From assembly GCA_017440275.1 (NCBI GenBank), contig JAFSHN010000051.1, forward strand, positions 1 to 64,000: DNA of 64,000 nt, read 5' to 3'. The notes below the pieces were generated by a model. The model was given only the letters and a program-made list of their open reading frames with translations, was not told the DNA's origin and searched no databases. Shown piece after piece: positions 59,508 to 64,000 of this stretch. The translations under genes and the position numbers were made by a program. Within the stretch, counting starts at the first letter, position 1; every line of letters starts with the position of its first letter. The DNA comes from Bacillota bacterium (lineage in GTDB: Bacteria > Bacillota > Clostridia > Peptostreptococcales > Anaerovoracaceae).

Positions 59508-60200
59508 ATGATTTACACAAAAGAAGTAGAAAATATGTGTCCTGTTAACAAGGGTGCTTATCACGGTCCTGCTCCAATTCCGCAGGAAGGTAAGTGGGTT
59601 CAGGTTAAGGAAGTTTCAGATATTTCCGGTTTAACTCACGGCGTTGGTTGGTGTGCTCCACAGCAGGGTGCCTGCAAGCTTACACTCAACATCAAGGATG
59701 GTATCATCGAGGAAGCTTTAATTGAAACTCTTGGATGTTCCGGTATGACTCACTCAGCAGCTATGGCAGGTGAAATCCTCATCGGCAAGACTCTGCTCGA
59801 AGCTCTCAATACAGACCTTGTTTGCGATGCAATTAACACAGCTATGAGAGAACTGTTCCTGCAGATTGTTTACGGCCGCAGCCAGTCAGCTTTCTCAGAA
59901 GGCGGACTTGCTATCGGTGCAGGTCTTGAAGACTTGGGCAAGGGAACAAGAAGCCAGGTGGGTACAATTTATTCCACAAAGGCAAAGGGACCTAGATATC
60001 TGGAATTAGCAGAAGGCTATATTGCGGAAGTAGGTCTTGATGAAGAAGACAATATTATTGGTTACAAGTACATCAACATGGGCAGAATGATGGACGCTAT
60101 CAAGGCCGGTGTTGATCCGATGGAAGCCATCGAAAAGGCAACAGGAACTTATGGAAGATTTGACGAAGCGGTTAAGAAGATTGACCCTCGTCATGAATAG
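59508..60200 (+). CDS. Iron-sulfur cluster assembly scaffold-like (NifU/IscU N-terminal type)
   Basis: 230 residues from the ATG at 59508 (AGGAGG upstream). GVGWCAPQQGACKLTLNIKDGIIEEALIETLGCSGMTHSAAMAGEILIGKTLLEAL resembles the IscU/NifU N-terminal fold with cysteines at LGCSGM. Extended by a conserved clostridial region to residue 230. Followed at 12 bases by the GGGtGRT gene; the pair is common in Clostridia. Exact client unknown. A possible promoter is TTGAAT - N17 - TTAAAT near 59433-59461. Confidence 0.85.
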   Translation: MIYTKEVENMCPVNKGAYHGPAPIPQEGKWVQVKEVSDISGLTHGVGWCAPQQGACKLTLNIKDGIIEEALIETLGCSGMTHSAAMAGEILIGKTLLEALNTDLVCDAINTAMRELFLQIVYGRSQSAFSEGGLAIGAGLEDLGKGTRSQVGTIYSTKAKGPRYLELAEGYIAEVGLDEEDNIIGYKYINMGRMMDAIKAGVDPMEAIEKATGTYGRFDEAVKKIDPRHE

Positions 60201-60212
60201 GAGGAGACGGCT

Positions 60213-61211
60213 ATGATTACATTTGAAAACTACGATAGAAAAATCGAGAAGATTTTAGCTGTTCTCGGACAATATGGAATTAAGGATTTAGAAGAAGCTC
60301 ATGCAATCTGCAAAGAAGCAGGCTTCGATCCGTACGAAATCGTTAAAGGCATTCAGCCAATCTGCTTTGAAGATGCTTGCTGGGCATACGTTGCAGGTGC
60401 AGCTATTGCGCTGAAGAAGGGCTGCACAAAGGCAGCAGATGCGGCAGAAGCTATCGGCGAAGGTCTGCAGGCTTTCTGTCTTGCAGGTTCAGTAGCTGAA
60501 GACAGAAAAGTAGGCTTAGGTCACGGCAACCTGGCAGCAATGCTTTTAAGAGAAGAAACAGACTGTTTCGCATTTTTAGCAGGTCATGAATCCTTCGCAG
60601 CAGCAGAAGGTGCCATCGGTATCGCTAAATCCGCTAACAAGATCAGAAAGACTCCTTTAAGAGTCATCTTAAACGGTCTTGGCAAGGACGCTGCACAGAT
60701 TATTTCAAGAATCAACGGATTCACTTATGTGCAGACTCAGTTCAACTACCAGACAGGTGCAGTTGAAGTTGTAAAAGAAATCCCTTATTCCAAGGGTGAA
60801 AGAGCAAAAGTTCGTTGCTACGGTGCAGACGATGTTCGTGAAGGCGTTGCAATTATGCATCTTGAAAAGGTTGACGTTTCCATCACAGGAAACTCCACCA
60901 ACCCTACAAGATTCCAGCATCCTGTAGCAGGTACTTACAAGAAAGAATGTATCGAACAGGGCAAGAAGTACTTCTCCGTAGCATCCGGCGGTGGTACAGG
61001 AAGAACTCTGCATCCTGACAATATGGCTGCAGGTCCTGCATCCTACGGCATGACAGATACTATGGGAAGAATGCACTCCGATGCACAGTTCGCAGGTTCA
61101 TCTTCAGTTCCGGCTCACGTGGCTATGATGGGCTTTATCGGTGCAGGCAACAACCCAATGGTTGGTATGTCCGTAGCAGTGGCAGTAGCAGTTGAAGAAT
61201 CAGCAAAATAA
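60213..61211 (+). CDS. GGGtGRT family protein
   Basis: 332 residues. Named for the motif SGGGTGRTLHPDNMA (residues about 255-270). Other conserved parts: CFEDACWAYVAGAAIALKKGC, GLGHGNLAAMLLREETDCFAFLAGHESFAAAEG and NPMVGMSVAVAVAVEE. Function unknown; co-located with the NifU-like gene, suggesting a metal-cluster role. GGAGGAGACGGCT precedes the start. Confidence 0.9.
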   Translation: MITFENYDRKIEKILAVLGQYGIKDLEEAHAICKEAGFDPYEIVKGIQPICFEDACWAYVAGAAIALKKGCTKAADAAEAIGEGLQAFCLAGSVAEDRKVGLGHGNLAAMLLREETDCFAFLAGHESFAAAEGAIGIAKSANKIRKTPLRVILNGLGKDAAQIISRINGFTYVQTQFNYQTGAVEVVKEIPYSKGERAKVRCYGADDVREGVAIMHLEKVDVSITGNSTNPTRFQHPVAGTYKKECIEQGKKYFSVASGGGTGRTLHPDNMAAGPASYGMTDTMGRMHSDAQFAGSSSVPAHVAMMGFIGAGNNPMVGMSVAVAVAVEESAK

Positions 61212-61221
61212 TTAGCTTGTA

Positions 61222-61254
61222 AAAACTCCCGCTTTATATAAACGGGAGTTTTTG
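61222..61254 (+). terminator. Terminator of the NifU-like/GGGtGRT operon
   Basis: AAAAACTCCCG with CGGGAGTTTTT around an 11-nt loop. Confidence 0.9.
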
Positions 61255-61287
61255 TGTGAAGAATTAATATGGTGATATTCTCGATTA

Positions 61288-61316
61288 TTGCTTTTCTCAG
61301 GTAGTAATGATATAAT
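61288..61316 (+). promoter_or_regulatory. Promoter of the lipoprotein genes
   Basis: TTGCTT (61288-61293), 17 bp, TATAAT (61311-61316). Confidence 0.7.
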
Positions 61317-61353
61317 GGGCGGTAACTATGAGTTGATAAGTGAGGGAATAATT

Positions 61354-62202
61354 ATGGGAAAGAGGTTGGCACCTCTGGTCATTTTAGCTGTGCTGGTCTC
61401 TGTTATAATTCTTACAGGCTGCAATATGAGCGGCAGTGAAAAAGTTTCAGCAATAACTTTAATCTCATCGAAAGATGGAATTGAAAATTGTTGTAAAGAA
61501 TCTGTATGTGAAGGACTCAATCGTTTAAAAGATGATTATGAAATCAGTTTCACAGTCGTAGAGTGTGAAATGCCGGACTTATCAAATGCAATAGATAATG
61601 CGTGCAAAGAGTCAGATGTTGTTATTGTTGCAGGATTTAAATCCTCATATATAGCAGATACACTGGATAATTATCGTAAGATTAAGTTCGTTTTTGTTGA
61701 CAGCACCGTCAACAATATAAGTGATTTTCCCAATACTTTATGCATAACTTATGCTGAATGGGAGAGTGCTTTTCTTGCGGGATATTTGGCAGCAAACATA
61801 ACAGAGGATTTCGTTGTTGGCGTAGATTCGACCCTCGGTAGTGATATTTGCCGCGGCTTTGAAAAAGGTGTTAAATTTGCAAACAACGGGGCTCGCGTGA
61901 TGCCGGGTATAAACAAAAGTGTATTATTCATTTCTCCGGGTGTTCTTAAGCTAGACGGTCAAATTATCTGTTCAGTTAAGGCTGATATGGGTCAATCTCT
62001 GTACGATATTATGACGCTACTGATTAAAGATGGCATTTGGAACGGTGGAGAAATATGGGAAGCCGATATGTCCAGCGGGTATTTGTCGCTGGAATACAAT
62101 AGTGACTTGGCAAAAGAACTGATTCCAGAAACATTGCAGGAAGAAATTGAAAGAATATCTTCACAGATTATTTCGGGTGAAATAAAAGTGGAAACGACCT
62201 GA
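61354..62202 (+). CDS. BMP-family substrate-binding-like lipoprotein
   Basis: 282 residues from the ATG at 61354 (GTGAGGG upstream). Lipobox ILTGC. The rest follows basic-membrane-protein (PnrA) proteins: SDVVIVAGFKSSYIADTLD, KFVFVDSTVNN, YAEWESAFLAGYLAA, and C-terminal FISPGVLKLDGQIICSVKADMGQSLYDIM. Such proteins bind nucleosides for ABC transporters; no permease genes are near, and the protein is shorter than usual (about 350). Next lipoprotein gene 34 bases on. Confidence 0.85.
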   Translation: MGKRLAPLVILAVLVSVIILTGCNMSGSEKVSAITLISSKDGIENCCKESVCEGLNRLKDDYEISFTVVECEMPDLSNAIDNACKESDVVIVAGFKSSYIADTLDNYRKIKFVFVDSTVNNISDFPNTLCITYAEWESAFLAGYLAANITEDFVVGVDSTLGSDICRGFEKGVKFANNGARVMPGINKSVLFISPGVLKLDGQIICSVKADMGQSLYDIMTLLIKDGIWNGGEIWEADMSSGYLSLEYNSDLAKELIPETLQEEIERISSQIISGEIKVETT

Positions 62203-62236
62203 TGAGGGTTGAAATAAAAATACAAAGGGGAAGAAA

Positions 62237-63322
62237 ATGAAAAAACTAATTGCTCTATTATTAACAATGGTTTTGATTGCCGGATTGGCAGTTACGTTCA
62301 CAGGCTGTGCAGGTGAGCCTTATTCAAAATATGATTTGACAGAGTATATAACTCTGCCGGATTATGATGAGTACGAAGTAGAAGTTCCAAGTGTTAAAGT
62401 TACAGATGCGGATGTACAAGCAGAAATAAAGTCTATTTTAGAAAAAGCTGCAACTACAAAAGCAGTAAAAGAAGGTACTGTAAAGAAGGGTGACAGCATA
62501 ACAATTGCTTATGAAGGAACTTTAAAGGACGGTACGACTTCAGACGGTATGAAGACTGAAGGAACAACCATTACTCTTGGTTCAGCCGGATATATTGATG
62601 GATTTGAAGAAGGCCTTTATGGTGCAACTATCGGCAAGACAGTATCATTAGATCTGAAGTTCCCTGATCCATATACAAATAATAAGGATTTATCCGGTAA
62701 AGAAGTTACTTTCAAAGTTACTGTTATCAGTAAAAATGTAAAGGTTGTACCTACATTTAATGATGATTTCGTAAAAGAAAACAGTGAATTCAAAAACACT
62801 GCTGATTATAAGGCGTCTTTGAAGAAGGATCTTGAAAAGGAAAAATACGATGAAGCACTTCACGAAATAAAGGGAGAACTTTATTCAAAAATCGTAGAAA
62901 AAACCACTGTAGCCAAGTATCCTGAAAAGGAAGTTAAAGCACAAAAGAAAGAACTCGATGCAGAGTACAAAAGCTATGCAGCTTCCTATGGTTACGAATG
63001 GGAATCATTCCTTTCAAATCAGCTTCAGACAGACGAAGACGGCTATGAAAAGATGCTTGAACTCTATGCCAAGGAAATCGTTAAGCAGGAAATGGTAATT
63101 TATTTGATTGCACAAGATGAAGAATTAAGTGTGACAGATGAAGAATATGATACTTACCTGGAAACTATGCTTACTTCATCGGGATTTAAGAATGAGGCGG
63201 AATTCAAGGACTATACAGGTATGTCTCTGAAAAAGTATGCAGAGGAAAACAAGCTGGAAAGAGACCTGCTTTTAACAAAGATTCTTGATGTAATTTATGA
63301 CCGTCTGGCAGATAAAAAATAA
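62237..63322 (+). CDS. Trigger-factor-like FKBP-type lipoprotein
   Basis: 361 residues. Lipobox FTGC at residues 21-24. FKBP-type domain (residues about 85-165: KKGDSITIAYEGTLKDGTTSD...GYIDGFEEGLYGATIGKTVSLDLKFPDPYTNNKDLSGKEVTFKVTV), then the helical trigger-factor C-terminal part (FNDDFVKENSEFKN...). A surface peptidyl-prolyl isomerase/chaperone, like extracellular relatives in other Clostridia. AGGGGAAGAAA precedes the start. Confidence 0.9.
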   Translation: MKKLIALLLTMVLIAGLAVTFTGCAGEPYSKYDLTEYITLPDYDEYEVEVPSVKVTDADVQAEIKSILEKAATTKAVKEGTVKKGDSITIAYEGTLKDGTTSDGMKTEGTTITLGSAGYIDGFEEGLYGATIGKTVSLDLKFPDPYTNNKDLSGKEVTFKVTVISKNVKVVPTFNDDFVKENSEFKNTADYKASLKKDLEKEKYDEALHEIKGELYSKIVEKTTVAKYPEKEVKAQKKELDAEYKSYAASYGYEWESFLSNQLQTDEDGYEKMLELYAKEIVKQEMVIYLIAQDEELSVTDEEYDTYLETMLTSSGFKNEAEFKDYTGMSLKKYAEENKLERDLLLTKILDVIYDRLADKK

Positions 63323-63336
63323 ATATGTTCATTTAA

Positions 63337-63367
63337 AGGCAAGGCACAAAAAGTCTTGCCTTTTTTA
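63337..63367 (+). terminator. Terminator of the lipoprotein operon
   Basis: AAGGCAAG (63337-63344) with CTTGCCTT and six T. Confidence 0.9.
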
Positions 63368-63377
63368 TAAAATCCCC

Positions 63378-63406
63378 TTGCATAAGTGTTATTCATAATG
63401 TATAAT
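63378..63406 (+). promoter_or_regulatory. Promoter of the glycine symporter transcript
   Basis: TTGCAT (63378-63383), 17 bp, TATAAT (63401-63406). Transcript would start near 63413, before the riboswitch. Confidence 0.75.
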
Positions 63407-63460
63407 ACATCCATTAGTTCAAATAAGAGACGCTTTGATGCGCCAAATAATTTAAACTAT

Positions 63461-63611
63461 GCTCTCTGGAGAGAACCGTAATGGTCGCCGAAGGTTTAAG
63501 CATTCAGGTCTAAGCACCCTGAATGTGATATCTCAGGCAAAGAGGACAGAGCCTTAGTAGTTAAAGCTTATGTCATCTCTCTGGAAGCCGGGTTTAAAGC
63601 CTGGCTTTTTT
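63461..63611 (+). promoter_or_regulatory. Glycine riboswitch with downstream terminator
   Basis: P1 GCTCT (63461-63465) with AGAGC (63548-63552). GGAGAG, GGTCGCCGAAGG and the tail TCTCAGGCAAAGAGGACAGA are the conserved glycine aptamer core. One aptamer is visible, not the usual tandem pair. Downstream AAGCCGGG (63585-63592) pairs with CCTGGCTT (63600-63607), then T run, as expression platform. CTCTCTGG occurs both at the start of P1 (63462) and just before the terminator (63576), so these may compete for the 3' P1 strand. Glycine would be expected to open expression of the symporter. Confidence 0.88.
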
Positions 63612-63664
63612 CTTTATTATTTTAAGGGATTCCGACGAAAGAGCGGAAAGAAGGAGATGTAAAA

Positions 63665-64000
63665 ATGTTCAATGAAATTCTAACCAAAATCAATGACCTT
63701 GCTTGGGGTGTTCCAATGCTGGTACTCATTATGGGTGCAGGTCTGCTGCTAACAGTCAGACTGGGCGGAATGCAGTTCCGTAAACTGGGGCTGGCACTGA
63801 AGCTCATGGTAAAGAATGAGGAAGGCGGAGAAGGCGAAGTGTCCAGCTTCGGTGCTCTCTGTACAGCTATGGCGGCAACAGTAGGTACAGGTAACATCGT
63901 AGGCGTTGCTGGTGCAGTACTGGTAGGAGGTCCCGGTGCTTTGTTTTGGATGTTCGTAGCAGCTTGTCTTGGTATGGCAACTAAATATGCAGAAGGTTTG
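63665..64000 (+). CDS. Sodium:alanine/glycine symporter (AgcS), 3' end outside the window
   Basis: The first 112 residues are visible, from an ATG with GAAGGAGATG upstream. FNEILTKINDLAWGVPMLVLIMGAGLLLTVRLGGMQFRKLG and SSFGALCTAMAATVGTGNIVGVAGAVLVGGPGALFWMFVAACLGMATKYAEG are the start and sodium-site motifs of AgcS. The glycine riboswitch in front supports glycine as substrate, consistent with reductase genes at the other end of the window. Confidence 0.95.
   Translation, partial: MFNEILTKINDLAWGVPMLVLIMGAGLLLTVRLGGMQFRKLGLALKLMVKNEEGGEGEVSSFGALCTAMAATVGTGNIVGVAGAVLVGGPGALFWMFVAACLGMATKYAEGL

Noticed and set aside
63421..63460. A second glycine aptamer upstream of the recognised one
   Set aside because: The GCCGAAGG core and the CAGGCAAA-type tail are absent from this stretch.

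Overview
This 64 kb window looks like chromosomal DNA of an anaerobic, endospore-forming member of the Clostridia that ferments amino acids. Evidence: a selenocysteine-dependent glycine/sarcosine/betaine reductase component (grdX-grdE-grdB) at the left edge, a glycine riboswitch in front of a sodium:alanine/glycine symporter at the right edge, a cotJABC spore-coat operon, and a spoIIGA-sigE-sigG cluster preceded by a Spo0A box. No rRNA or tRNA genes were seen. 

Layout. 0-13 kb: reductase genes, gap, an acetamidase/formamidase with a transporter, an MFS carrier, a PdaA-type deacetylase, a secreted nuclease, azlCD, and a TetR-controlled ABC exporter. 13-28 kb: an accessory and conflict island. 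It holds two type II toxin-antitoxin modules, a PD-(D/E)XK protein paired with an RNase J-like metallo-beta-lactamase protein, a 29-residue hydrophobic peptide facing a small structured RNA, a TerB-like protein, a Vsr-DUF3883 chimera, a small membrane peptide with an unknown 430-residue protein, a frameshifted repeat protein, a macrodomain protein, a DnaA paralogue, an Rpn-type nuclease with an internal minisatellite, and a WYL / deformylase / macrodomain / VWA cluster. 28-48 kb: cotJ, a KdpDE-like two-component system, enzymes, a HerA-like ATPase, a PuuR-like regulator with potABCD, a D-cysteine desulfhydrase-like enzyme, a DUF711/ACT pair and an Elp3-like radical SAM protein. 48-64 kb: ung, lemA/DUF2207, a Sel1-repeat gene, a VanG-like D-Ala ligase, an M29 aminopeptidase, a lipid kinase, sporulation sigma factors, a NifU-like/GGGtGRT pair, two lipoproteins and the glycine symporter.

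The most unusual signal is non-coding. Four intergenic regions carry arrays of short half-sites in strictly alternating orientation. Family A (4.07-4.38 kb and 41.61-41.83 kb) uses TTAGGCA/TGCCTAA. The distance from each TGCCTAA to the next TTAGGCA is exactly 23 nt in nine of ten cases and 22 in the other. Family B (10.46-10.70 kb and 52.39-52.63 kb) uses AACTATCCC/GGGATAGTT, with eight half-sites whose spacings (25/19/24/30/24/19/25 and 24/19/24/30/24/19/23) are almost the same in both copies and mirror-symmetric. I know of no described element with this geometry.

Other notable signals are a 95-bp promoter module conserved without gaps in front of three accessory loci (two toxin-antitoxin modules and the Rpn nuclease), and a pair of matched promoters that drive the 29-residue peptide and the small RNA. 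All functions below are inferred from reading the sequence; no database search was run.
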